Of a DNA stretch of 64,000 nucleotides, positions 42,047-52,683 are shown piece by piece. The stretch is from Excoecaria cochinchinensis. Lineage: Eukaryota > Streptophyta > Magnoliopsida > Malpighiales > Euphorbiaceae. The notes under the pieces are model-generated. The model was given only the letters and a program-made list of their open reading frames with translations. It was not told the DNA's origin and ran no database searches. The translations under genes were made by a program, and so were the position numbers. Position 1 is the first letter of the stretch; each line of letters starts with the position of its first letter. The stretch covers positions 2,234,001-2,298,000 of the forward strand of contig CANTUQ010000078.1 of assembly GCA_947683425.1 (NCBI GenBank), in the 5' to 3' direction.

Positions 42047-43174
42047 TGATGCGGAACCCCAGCCTATATGCAAACTAAAACGCCAACATACCATGAATAT
42101 TGATCATAAACAAGTGAATAAATCCCCAATCTAAAGAACCCCCAATCAAGATTGAATGGAAACGCTTATAATAGATTGATTTAGAAAGTAAGAAGAATAA
42201 GAATCAAGCATACATTAATCATGCAAATTGCCTAAGTCTAATTCTTCATACAATAGCAAGAATCAATAGAAATTAACTCTCACAAATTCAGTCAATGAAA
42301 ATTCATTAATCATAAGATATACAAAATAAATGTAAAGTACAAATGAAGAAGTTCAGCCCTTTATATAGGCTAGGCAGCCACCCCTCCCTAGAGGAGTTAT
42401 AATCAAACACTAACTTTAAAAGATAATTAATAAAATAAATAACAAAGATAATTCCTAACATTTATCTACATGTATTTGGCCACAATATGGACTAAGTACA
42501 TGAATAAATAAAGATAAATACAATCTGAAAATAATCCTAAAAGCTAATGATTATCCTAAGGAAAATGAATGTAGACTCAATTTTGGCTATAAGTGGACTT
42601 TGTCTAACTCACTCAAGATAAATTCATCCTATTGTTTCTCCATCAAACTCTATTCAATAATATCCCAAAATAATAAGTATTTATCAAAGAAAAGCCATTC
42701 CTAAAATTTAGGACCCCAAGTTCATTAATTTAGGCATAAAGCTAAATTTGACTCAAACCCATCCAAATTCAGCTCTCCCCTTTAAAATCCGGCCCCCTCA
42801 TGTTTTCTAAGCCTCAATTAGTTATTTAGGCCCAACTCTTTAGAAAGATAAGCCCAACTTTAGCCTACCCACTTAAACTACCCAAAATACTCAAATAAGC
42901 CCAAAAATAAAAACAAACCTAATTAAATAAGCCCAAAACGTTTTCTAAGGTACTAGGCTGTCCAAATACATTTATTTATATGTCATTACAAGAATAGAAG
43001 CTAAACAAAATAGCTTGAAGGCCCATTTGACCATTCGGCCCCAACTTGTCTTCATAGCCCAATTCAGCTTCTTTCCCCTCTTGAACTTGTATCTTCTCTA
43101 CATAAGGTCTCATGAATGCTTGTAGGACTTCTTTAAGCTTCTTGTTGCCATTATGCTTGGTTGTGCTCATATCA
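42047..43174 (-). repeat. 3' LTR of A3 (1128 bp)
   Basis: Minus strand TGATATGAGC (43174) to CCGCATCA (42047), preceded by a purine tract (GAGAGAGGGGA). It encodes the short form of the tail. Confidence 0.93.
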
Positions 43175-43842
43175 TCCCCTCTCTCTTTAGAAAAGATTCG
43201 TCCTCGAATCTTCGTCTTGTTCAAATTGGGAATGGAAACTTGTGGAATAAATTGGTCTTCATAGATGATCTTGTGAACAGATGGAAATAAAATGAATGCT
43301 TCTTGAGGAAAGAAGTCATCATGATCCTGCAAGTTAACATGAAAACTCGGAAAAACATCGTTAGTCAGTACAACCATTTCATTCTGATTATGATTCTCTT
43401 CTTTTTCCATGTTCAATTCAACCTCCTTAAGCATTACATGATCAATCATAACATGTTGATCTTTCATCTCTATTACACAATCTTTTTCCCTTCCACAATC
43501 TTCTTCCTTTTCACTCAAGGCAATAACATCTTCACTTACACTTATTCCTTCCTCACTCACAACCTCATTGTCATACAAATCTATGGTATCTCTTTCAGCT
43601 TCACAAATAATCTCTTCTACTACAACTTCCTCTTTCTTTCTTTTCTCTTGTCTCATATACGTACTTAATAGTCTAGAAAGTTGTTTAAATTGCAATTCCA
43701 TATCTTTAGAATCTTCATTTTTACTATGAGTGTTAATTGATCTACGTCGGTTTTGAATTCTAGTAGACTTATCAATTATCTCCTCCGCTCGATCCATCCT
43801 AGAATTCAACTTCTTAACCTCACTCATGAATGTTTTATACAT
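42976..43842 (-). pseudogene. Gag-N-terminus/acidic ORF of A3 with family A tail, 5' end interrupted by E3
   Basis: From 43842: MYKTFMSEVKKLNSRMDR (Gag N-terminus, as in E1 and C), a short basic stretch, then the acidic module (MELQFKQLSRLLSTYMRQ, EEVVVEEIICEAERD, DLYDNEVVSEEG, FILFPSVHKIIYED, PNLNKTKIRGRIF) and, across the LTR edge, MSTTKHNGNKKLKEVLQ up to the stop at 42976. The 288 codons are uninterrupted, but upstream codons are cut off by the E3 LTR at 43859. The frame continues into that LTR only by chance. It is the third architecture for the acidic module. Confidence 0.8.
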
Positions 43843-43858
43843 TATTTTCACATCAAGC

Positions 43859-44726
43859 TGATGCGGAACCCCAAGGTTAAAGAACCCGAAACACCTTGAA
43901 CATACACTTTGATTGCAAAGACAAAGAAGACAAAAACCCTCCCTATTGAACCCCCAAACAACACGTGAATGGAAACGCAAATAATTGGGAAATCGAAGAA
44001 AATGAAAACGCCACAATCAAGACAATTGATAAGTTATCAAATTCCTCATGCAATAGAAAAGAAAAGCAAGCAATCTCACTAATCTCCCTAAAGAAATTCG
44101 GCCAAGCCAAGAAGAGAATACTCTCAAATGTTTAATTGATCAAAAATCTGCAGGTTACAACTTATGTTAGCCTATTTATATGGTGGCTAACCCTAATTAC
44201 TCTTAAAACCTAAAACAAACCCTACTAAGGCCTTAATCATTCATAGGCCGAAATTGACATGGGCTTTACAAGCTAAATTAAGCCCACAATAAAGAAAATA
44301 AACATACTTAAAGGTAAGTGTTAAAGGCTGAATGTGAAAGCCCAAACAAGACAAAATAAACAATCAAACTAACTAAACTAAGCCCAACAAGAAGCCCACA
44401 CGCCTAGCCCATTTAAATACAACTTAAGTGAGTCATGTGACTTTTAAATGAGGCACATGACATGTACAATTAAAAGCCCAAAGTTGTATAAGCCCTTGAT
44501 GGCTTAAATTGACCCAATTCCTTCACTTGCTTCCAGAAGGCTAAGTACTTTCATTTGGCCTTCAAGCTCTTCAGAACATTTCTCAATAGCCTCTTCATGA
44601 ATTTCTTGAGTGACAAAAGCCTGAACAAAAGATGTCATAGCCATCTTTAGCTTCTGAGCACGTCCTCTCGTTATTGGACCACTAGGCATCTTCAAATGAT
44701 CTTTGATGGTTGGTGGATCCGTATCA
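43859..44726 (-). repeat. 3' LTR of E3 (868 bp)
   Basis: Minus strand TGATACGGATCC (44726) to CCGCATCA (43859). The U3 start resembles E1, the U5 end resembles families B and C, so it is a distinct subfamily. It encodes the tail to 44504. Confidence 0.9.
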
Positions 44727-45017
44727 TTCCCTCCCTCCTCAAAAAGATTTGTCCTCAAATCTGCATCCACATCAAAAGGAGAAAGGTCAGAAACATTAAA
44801 TGTTGCAGAAACACCATACTCACCTGGTAAATCTATCTTGTAAGCATTATCATTGATGCGCTCCAAGACTTGGAATGAACCATCACCACGTGCATCCAAC
44901 TTTCCTTTCCGTTGGTTTGGGAACCTTTCCTTGCGAAAATGCACCCAAACCCAATCTCCAGGAGCAAATACCACTTGTCGCCTTCCTTTATTAGCTCTTT
45001 CAGCATACTTCTGGTTC
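44504..45017 (-). pseudogene. C-terminus of E3 Pol (integrase C-terminal region and LTR-coded tail)
   Basis: Continuation of the integrase after the copia array. VFAPGDWVWVHFRKERF is the GPY/F-type module, followed by FQVLERINDNAYKIDLPGEYG, DLRTNLFEEGGND at the purine tract, and MPSGPITRGRAQKLK in the LTR. Open to the stop at 44504. E1 lacks the RINDNAYK segment, so E3 shows the complete form. The frame is severed at 45017/62247 by the copia insertion. Confidence 0.88.
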
Positions 45018-45022
45018 CTCTT
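45018..45022. repeat. Target-site duplication CTCTT (mate at 62242-62246)
   Basis: CTCTT flanks the outermost LTR edges of the copia array (45023 and 62241). No such repeat flanks the middle LTR. Confidence 0.94.
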
Positions 45023-46922
45023 TGAAGGAATATGTCATTGTTTGTGTATGTAGATAACGCAGCGGAAAAATATCAAAAACGATCATACACATCAAACAAT
45101 TCCATAACAAGAATCGAAACATGCACTTTTAGGGTTTTAAAACTTACAACTTTAGATGCTCTTAAGACTTGGATTTGATAATGATCAGCAACCAGGATGA
45201 TATAATCCACCTTAGATCTTGATCACCAAAGCCAAGGAACAGCCTTTACGCCACTCCTCTCTATGTTCACACACACACTTTCAAGCAAAGCTTAAAACCG
45301 AGATTTCTAGCTCTCAACTTTAGGTATTGTGTAATGGCAATGATTAAAGCTACAAGATTTTATCTTGTACTTTCTTTAGGTGCTTTTAATGCCTAATAAC
45401 ACAAGCAAGCAAGGAAGGTCCTTCTCCTTGAGTATTTCGGCCAAGAGAAAACTTAGAGAGAATAAGATGTGTTTCACGCAAAACCTAGCCACCCATCTTA
45501 GGTTTATTTTTTTCTTTTATCTTTTCTATATTTTGTATATTATCTTTTTGGCAAGTATTTGATTTGAATTTCAATTACTTTTAGATAATCTGATTCAAAC
45601 TCAAAATCCTTCCTAAAGATAAGTAACACAATTTATTTCAAACTCACTTTTGAATTCAAAATTCAAATTAATTTGAAATATTACCTTAACATATATTTAA
45701 TCAAATATACAATCACTTAATCATGTGCTGAAATTCCATTGTATATCATACTTGGAATTTCGGCTAGGACATGGTAATTATTAGGTGATTTAATTTGACT
45801 TAAATGCCACTAGGATTTAATACTCAATTAACTTAATTGATTTAATTAATCAATTGAAATTAATCCTATGTGGGCCGAATATTCTCTCTCTCATGGACCA
45901 AGGTCTAATAGCAATTTAATACCCATTACATACATTAGATTGACTTTTATTAAAAGCCCAAATTAATGCTCAATGCCTTATTTAAATATTTTAAGCCCAA
46001 TGCTTTGTGTGTGATCCTATAGGTCCATTTAATATTGGCAATTGAATTAATGAATTAATTCAAAGGCTATATATATTCTCTAGAAAGATATTATAGCATT
46101 CCAAATTAAATGAAAATGCAAATAGCATTTGGTGACCTAATGCAATTTTATATATAGTTCCTTACCCATAAATATCAGAATTAATATAAGGCATGGAACT
46201 AGTCATCCTTATATGTAAGTTAATTCCTTTCTTGATATTCCAGTGACACTGAACTCTCAGATAAATAATGATTGCACATTATTACATCTCGGTATGGCCA
46301 TACACTTCTCAGTTCACTGATCAAGTGGCCGATGATATTTTTCTCTCTCTTATAGAGAGGGGTAATCCCTTCACTTCTCTCATGCTCTCTAACATAAATC
46401 AATGCATACCCAAGCATACCCATACTTGTCACTCAGTTACGAGCACGTTAGGTGTATGTCAAAGTACACAGTAATTCATAAAGAGTTTCATAGAGATTTT
46501 AGGTCTAAGAACTCCGATACAAAACTTGCATATGAGGAACACTTATGACTTGTACCATGTAGTGTTCTCATGTGTGGATCGTATCCAAATACCATGTTAT
46601 AAACATGTATCTATGATCTCTGATTGACACTTTTGTCCTTATGATCCGTAAGACAGAACTCAACTAATCAGAGAGAGCATACTAGTCTTAATTCATTTGT
46701 TATTCCCATAACAATGACTGACTAGGGATATTTAGAATGAAGTCTCATTTGTTTCAAGGTCTTACAACCATGTGCCTCACACATGATAACTTAAACTGAA
46801 ACAACATTCTTGGATAGTTCTATCAATTGATATGCACAGGAATACAATTGGTAAAACAAATGCCTCATTTATTAACTAAAGTGTTTTATTACAATGTATT
46901 GGGGCTAGGGCTTACACTAACA
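45023..46922 (-). repeat. Copia LTR 1 (3' LTR of the downstream unit, 1900 bp)
   Basis: Minus strand TGTTAGTGTAAGCCC to ATATTCCTTCA. By eye about eight differences from LTR 2, for example an extra C at AGCAACCAGG. Confidence 0.95.
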
Positions 46923-46936
46923 ATCTCCCACTAGCA
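46923..46936 (-). other. Polypurine tract of the copia internal region 1
   Basis: The minus strand reads AGTGCTAGTGGGAGAT next to the LTR start. The polyprotein stop lies just upstream. The same sequence is at 54583-54596 in unit 2. Confidence 0.8.
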
Positions 46937-49900
46937 CTAGTCCCAATTGGGCATAGCCCTTATACCGAATGCTCTCAAATGAGCTTCGTGCAGATTTGGA
47001 CGCAACTGTTTCGTCAAAGGATCTGCTACATTGTCTTCACTTGCTATCTTGCTGACCTTGACGTCCCCACGATCAATGATTTCTCTGATCAGGTGGTACC
47101 TCCTGAGTATGTGTTTGGATTTCTGGTGTGACCGGGGCTCTTTGGCCTGTGCAATGGCCCCGTTGTTGTCACAAAAAATTTCTAATGGATCTAGGATGCT
47201 TGGGACCACTCCTAATCCAGAAATGAAATTTCTAATCCAAACAGCCTCTTTTGCAGCCTCACTTGCTGCAATATACTCAGATTCTGTAGTTGAGTCGGCA
47301 ACGGTCTCTTGCTTTGAGCTTCTCCAGCTGACAGCAGCACCGTTTAAAACAAAAATGAATCCAGATTGCGATCTTGAGTCCTGAGTGCTGGTTTGAAAAG
47401 CAGCATCGGCATAGCCTTGTATGACGAGCTCTTCCTGACCACCATACACCAAAAAGTGATCCTTAGTCCTTCGTAGGTACTTTAGAATCCCTTTTACAGC
47501 AGACCAGTGCTTTTCACCAGGGTCTTGCTGAAACCTACTGGTTATACTCAGTGCATGAGCAACATCCAACCTAGTACATAACATAGCGTATATGATAGAT
47601 CCAATAGCAGATGCATATGGGATTCTACTCATGTTGTCCCTTTCCTCTTTGGTTTTAGGGCACTGTTCTTTAGTTAAAGGAACTCCCAAAGCCAAAGGTA
47701 TGTACCCTTTCTTTGAGTCTCCCATACTAAAACGCTTTAGTACCTTGTCTATGTACTTTTCTTGACTTAGTCCCAATAGCCGATTCGATCTATTTCTGTA
47801 GATCCGAATGCCAAGTATTGTCTCAGCTTCACCTAAGTCTTTCATTGAGAAACATTTCCCCAACCATTGCTTAACTTTTTGCAATGTTGGAATATCATTC
47901 CCAATGAGAAAGATGTCGTCCACATACAGGACCAGAAATACTACTATGCTCCCACTAACCTTCTTGTATACACAAGGCTCATCTTCGTTCTTGACGAAGT
48001 CAAATTCTTTGACTGCCTCATCAAAACGAAGATTCCAACTTCGGGATGCTTGCTTTAATCCATAAATGGATTTCTGAAGCTTGCAAACCTTCTTAGGATG
48101 CTTGGGATTGACAAAACCTTCAGGTTGTGTCATATACACATCCTCAAGTAAATTTCCGTTAAGGAAAGCAGTTTTGACATCCATTTGCCATATCTCATAA
48201 TCATGATATGCAGCTATGGCAAGCAAGATCCTAATGGACTTGAGCATGACTACAGGCGAAAAGGTTTCATCATAGTCTACACCATGTGTTTGTCGAAAAC
48301 CTTTCGCTACTAGTCTACCTTTGTAGGTCTTATCAGCTTTGAGTTTAAATAGCCACTTGCATTCAATTACTTTAGCACCTTCTGGTGGATCAACCAAGGT
48401 CCAAACCTGGTTATCGTACATTGATTGCATCTCGGATTTCATGGCTTCAAGCCAATTTTTCGAGTCTGGGCTTTCAATAGCTTCTCGGTAGGTAGTAGGA
48501 TCCTCACGATCTACTAACTCAATAGTGTCACTGTCAGTGATTAGAAATCCATATCTCTGAATCTCCTGACGTACCCTACCGGACCTTCTAGGTACTTGTG
48601 TAATGGGTTCTTGTTCCACAAGTGGTTGTGAACTCGATCCCGATCCCATTTCCAACTCATCCTCTATAGGAATTTGTGGCGCTTGAATTTCTCCAAGTTC
48701 TACTTTACTCCCACTGTCTTTCTTGAGGAGGAACTCCTTTTCCAAGAAAACAGCCTTGTGAGCAACAAATACTTTGTTCTCGGCTTGTGAGAAAAAATAG
48801 TATCCCTTTGTTTCTTTGGGATAACCCACAAATAAGCAGACAGTGGATTTGGACTCTAGTTTGTCAGATGTTAATTTCTTAACATGTGCTTCACAGCCCC
48901 AAATCCTGAGAAATGACATATTGGGTTCTTTCCCAGTCCATACCTTGTATGGTGTCTTTTCAACTGCTTTAGTTGGAATACGGTTTAGTAGAAACGCAGC
49001 AGTTTCTAATGCATAGCCCCAAAAAGAGACAGGAAGATTTGCTTGACTCATCATAGATCGAACCATGTCCAATAGAGTTCGATTTCTCCTTTCGGACACA
49101 CCATTCCATTGTGGTGTTCCAGGAGGAGTGAGCTGTGAAATAATACCACACTCCTTTAGATGACAGTCAAACTCTTGGCTTAAATATTCGCCACCTCGAT
49201 CTGACCGAATGGCTTTTATACTTTTGCCAAGTTGGTTTTCTACTTCGTTTTTAAACACTTTGAATTTCTCAAAAGTTTCAGATTTATGCTTCATTAGATA
49301 GACATAGCCATATCTACTGAAGTCATCTGTGAATGTCACGAAGTAGCTAAAACCACCTCTGGCTTGTGTACTTAATGGTCCACATACATCGGTATGTATT
49401 AGCTCCAATAAGCCATTAGTCCTCTCACCTTTCTTGTTAAAAGGACTCTTTGTCATTTTTCCATGCAAACATGGCTCGCATGTATCATAAGATTCTAAGT
49501 CAAATGACCCAAGCACTCCAGTTTTGTGGAGTCTTGAAATGCGTTTTTCGTTTGCATGTCCTAAACGACAATGCCAGAAGTAAGTAGGGTTCAATTCTTT
49601 TGATTTAACCCTCTTTGTATTAATGTTGTATATAGACTCTTTGTTTTGTAAATCAAGGATATAAAGGCCATTTTGCAACATGGCATTGCCATATGAAATG
49701 CCTTGGCGACGAATATGAGCATTGCCATTTTTAATAACAAAATCAAATTCATCCAAATCCAACAATGAAACTGAAATAATGTTTCTGCTCATAGCAGGTA
49801 CATAATAACAATTTTTCAAAACTAAACAAAGTCCGGAAGGTAAAGTAAGTTGATAGTCGCCTATCTCCATGGCAGCAACTCGTGCTCCATTCCCCACACG

Positions 49901-50905
49901 GAGGTTCACTTCATTCTTCCCAAGTAACCGCCTATTTCTTAGCCCCTGCACATTAGAACAAATGTGAGAACCACAACCGGTATCTAGTACCCAAGTGGTA
50001 GAAATAGAAAGGTTAATTTCAATAACAAAAATACCTGAACTGGACGCCTTGGCTCCATTCTTTTTTTGTTCTTCCTTGAAGAGAGCGCAATTCTTCTTCC
50101 AATGCCCTATTTTGTTGCAATGGAAGCAAGTGCTCTCGCTCTCCTTGGGCTTTTGCGCCTTGGGCTTGGATTGGGCCTGAGGTGCACTCCCATTTGACTT
50201 GAACCGAGCCAGGTCATTCTTGGGTTTTGCCTTTCCCTTTCCTTTTCCCTTAGCCGGTCCCTTCTTAATGCCCCCTTGAACCATCAGTATTGGATTGGTC
50301 TTTCGAATGTTTTCTTCAGCATTCTTAAGCATCCCATGAAGCTCAGTAACTGACTTGTTCATCGCATGCATGTTATAATTCATTACAAATGGATCATAAT
50401 CATCAGCCAATGATCCTAAAATCAAGTCAGTGGCCAATTCCTTTGGTACTTGTACCTCAAGCTTCTCAAGAGTATCAAGATACCCTTTCATCTTGAGTAC
50501 ATGCGTACTAACAGGAGTACCTGCAGCCATCTTACAGGAAATTAAGGCCTTAGTTGTCACAAACCTCTCGTGATGAGCTTGCTCTTGGAACATCTCCTTT
50601 AAGTGCACCATGATCGCATAAGCCTCTTGGTCCATAAATTGCTTTTGCAAGTCAGGCACCATAGTGGCTAGCATCAAACAGGTCACATCATTGGAGTCGC
50701 TCTTCTTGGTCTCAAAAGTTTCCCTTTGAACCGCAGAGGCATTCCTACCAGGTTCTTGAGGCAAGGGTGCATCCAAAACATACGACTTTTTCTCTTGCTT
50801 AAGAACTATCCTTAAGTTTCGAGACCAGTCTATGAAATTGGTGCCATTCAATTTGTCCTTTTCAAGGACCGATCGCAATGAGAAATTGTTGTTTGAAGAT
50901 GCCAT
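46937..50905 (-). CDS. Ty1/copia Gag-Pol polyprotein, intact (1322 aa)
   Basis: One open frame from MASSNNNFSLRSVLEKDKL to MPNWD. Approximate residues: Gag 1-250 with basic GKGKGKAKPK linker, CCHC knuckle CFHCNKIGHWKKNC (about 260), aspartic protease WVLDTGCGSH (about 307), integrase zinc region HCRLGHANEKR ... CEPC (about 445-480), integrase core with HTDVCGPL (503), IRSDRGGEY (568) and GVSERRNRT (600), reverse transcriptase (about 830-1070) with QMDVKTAFLNG and YVDD (995), RNase H (about 1168-1300) with YADAAFQT and STTESEYIA. This protease-integrase-RT-RNase H order defines Ty1/copia. The frame has no stop, so the unit may still be competent; the short KADKTYKGRLVAKG segment near the RT start may be a few residues shorter than usual. 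Transcription would start in the LTR at 52684-54582. Confidence 0.96.
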   Translation of the reverse strand: MASSNNNFSLRSVLEKDKLNGTNFIDWSRNLRIVLKQEKKSYVLDAPLPQEPGRNASAVQRETFETKKSDSNDVTCLMLATMVPDLQKQFMDQEAYAIMVHLKEMFQEQAHHERFVTTKALISCKMAAGTPVSTHVLKMKGYLDTLEKLEVQVPKELATDLILGSLADDYDPFVMNYNMHAMNKSVTELHGMLKNAEENIRKTNPILMVQGGIKKGPAKGKGKGKAKPKNDLARFKSNGSAPQAQSKPKAQKPKESESTCFHCNKIGHWKKNCALFKEEQKKNGAKASSSGIFVIEINLSISTTWVLDTGCGSHICSNVQGLRNRRLLGKNEVNLRVGNGARVAAMEIGDYQLTLPSGLCLVLKNCYYVPAMSRNIISVSLLDLDEFDFVIKNGNAHIRRQGISYGNAMLQNGLYILDLQNKESIYNINTKRVKSKELNPTYFWHCRLGHANEKRISRLHKTGVLGSFDLESYDTCEPCLHGKMTKSPFNKKGERTNGLLELIHTDVCGPLSTQARGGFSYFVTFTDDFSRYGYVYLMKHKSETFEKFKVFKNEVENQLGKSIKAIRSDRGGEYLSQEFDCHLKECGIISQLTPPGTPQWNGVSERRNRTLLDMVRSMMSQANLPVSFWGYALETAAFLLNRIPTKAVEKTPYKVWTGKEPNMSFLRIWGCEAHVKKLTSDKLESKSTVCLFVGYPKETKGYYFFSQAENKVFVAHKAVFLEKEFLLKKDSGSKVELGEIQAPQIPIEDELEMGSGSSSQPLVEQEPITQVPRRSGRVRQEIQRYGFLITDSDTIELVDREDPTTYREAIESPDSKNWLEAMKSEMQSMYDNQVWTLVDPPEGAKVIECKWLFKLKADKTYKGRLVAKGFRQTHGVDYDETFSPVVMLKSIRILLAIAAYHDYEIWQMDVKTAFLNGNLLEDVYMTQPEGFVNPKHPKKVCKLQKSIYGLKQASRSWNLRFDEAVKEFDFVKNEDEPCVYKKVSGSIVVFLVLYVDDIFLIGNDIPTLQKVKQWLGKCFSMKDLGEAETILGIRIYRNRSNRLLGLSQEKYIDKVLKRFSMGDSKKGYIPLALGVPLTKEQCPKTKEERDNMSRIPYASAIGSIIYAMLCTRLDVAHALSITSRFQQDPGEKHWSAVKGILKYLRRTKDHFLVYGGQEELVIQGYADAAFQTSTQDSRSQSGFIFVLNGAAVSWRSSKQETVADSTTESEYIAASEAAKEAVWIRNFISGLGVVPSILDPLEIFCDNNGAIAQAKEPRSHQKSKHILRRYHLIREIIDRGDVKVSKIASEDNVADPLTKQLRPNLHEAHLRAFGIRAMPNWD

Positions 50906-52670
50906 TCTACAATAAAATTTAGCAAGATTAAATGAGGTCTTATTAATAATCCCACAAACCGAATTAATATCCCTTTAAATAATTCGCGTTAGTGATTTAA
51001 TGTGGGCCAAGATCCACTTTTCACAACAACCTTATTAGTCAAGCTGAGCTTGTACACCTAACAAGTTAAGTTACTTAGGTAGGATAACTCCAATCATGAC
51101 TCGTACATGACTCTTGGATCAAATGGGCTAACATCTTAAGATGTTATAGCACAAACCCATTTATTAGTTGCCTAGGTCCGGGCATCCCTTTTCATGTTAA
51201 GTCCAACCTACATTCACAACTCATGCCTCACAAAGATAATCGGGCGCATCTAGGACTCCTAGTCTACGTTACCGATGATCGATGCCTTGACATGTTTCGA
51301 ATTAGGAAGGCAACTTTGTGACTTACTATTTTAGGGATTCATTTTATTACGGCTTACATGGCATACGCTTTGTCATCCATTCATAGCATGCATATATAAA
51401 TAATTGCATAAAGTAAAGCGTGACAAACATGGGCCCATAAAACCTACAACTAAGATTCTATACTATTACACAAGAATCTTCGAGTTGGGCTTCACCACTC
51501 CGGTGGGCTTCATCTTGATTTACAAAGTCTTCAAGTAAATTCTATTCTAAGAAATAAATGAAACTTTTACAATAATACATAATGGCTCGCAGGCCATAAT
51601 TAATTACAAAAACCCAGGGCCCATGAATGCACCATGCATATTCATTTATCACACCAAACAAGCAAATTAATATACATAACATTCATGGATCAAACAAAGT
51701 CCAATTTTAATTAAATTAGCCAAGCCCATTAATGGAAATTGTGTACTTGAACCTTTAAGAGATGACCCTATGATGGGCCTGGGCCGAGGCCCAATGGACT
51801 AAATCCTCTTATTGAATAAGTTCTCTTAAAAGCCCAAAACACAAACTAGTTAGATTTGTGCTATAAATCAACTCTAGTATAATTTCCAATTTTGCCATTT
51901 TTAATATTATGTCATACTGCCCATAAACATTAAAAATACATATAATATGTACTGACATGAATTAAAAATAAAAAAAAACATGAAGAACATATATATGATA
52001 CACGGCATACATATAAAAACAAACAAACAACAAAACTAGTTGTTTAATGCTTATGTGATGCCACAAAAATGCACAAACCCTTAAATCAATTTTATGAGTC
52101 AATTAATAATTCAAATAAGGTCATAAAAATGATTTAATATATTGTACCAATCTGATCTAAATGTGTTTTTACCATTTTAATCAAATCAAAACAAACAATG
52201 TTGATTAAACATGTAACAAACACAAACTAGTCATTGTTTTAAGTGATATTAAAATTAATCAATTAAATTGTCATGGACCAGAATTAAAACCAAATTTTAA
52301 AAATGTCCAGACCTGATATTTAATCATTAAAAACCACTTACAAACATGCCAAAAACGTTTTTACATTTAATATTCAAAAGTAGTTGTTTAATTAACAATT
52401 AACATGCCAAAAAGCACCTAGTTTTAATATTAACATATACCATCAGGTATTACCAATTAAATCTGACTAATAACAGCTCCTAGAACATCTTAGGACAGTA
52501 TATTAACATGTCATATTAATTATAATACCTATCTAATCAATTAAAATCGTTTTTACACCAAAACAATGCAAAAAACTCAAAACAGAAAATTTCAGCATTG
52601 CATGTATTAAAAGTAACGATTTTTAATTAATTATTTCATGCATCTAAAGCACTAAAATAAGCATGTTTAG
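50906..52670 (-). other. 1.77-kb 5' leader of copia unit 1
   Basis: No ORF. Nearly identical to 58567-60329, apart from a 3-bp difference at about 51249 and one A in a homopolymer near 51970. AT-rich toward the PBS. Unusually long for copia. Confidence 0.8.
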
Positions 52671-52682
52671 GCTCTGATACCA
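52671..52682 (-). other. Primer-binding site of copia unit 1 (tRNA-iMet)
   Basis: GCTCTGATACCA on the plus strand, one base from the LTR. Confidence 0.93.
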
Positions 52683-52683
52683 C

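Larger units (their letters stand above)
42047..43858 (-). mobile_element. Element A3, non-autonomous family A element, 3' part (split by E3)
   Basis: Minus-strand order visible: ORF (43842-42976) and 3' LTR (43174-42047). The 5' half lies beyond the E3 insertion and outside the window. It inserted into pol fragment G; GATAG precedes it at 42042-42046, with no mate available. Confidence 0.88.

Noticed and set aside
43859..44016. N-terminal extension of the A3 frame up to 44016
   Set aside because: It reads through the edge of the inserted E3 LTR; the true A3 sequence ends at 43858.
47031..48065. Plus-strand frames inside the copia polyproteins (also 54709-55725, 49995, 57656)
   Set aside because: Shadows of the minus-strand polyprotein; no homologue outside it.
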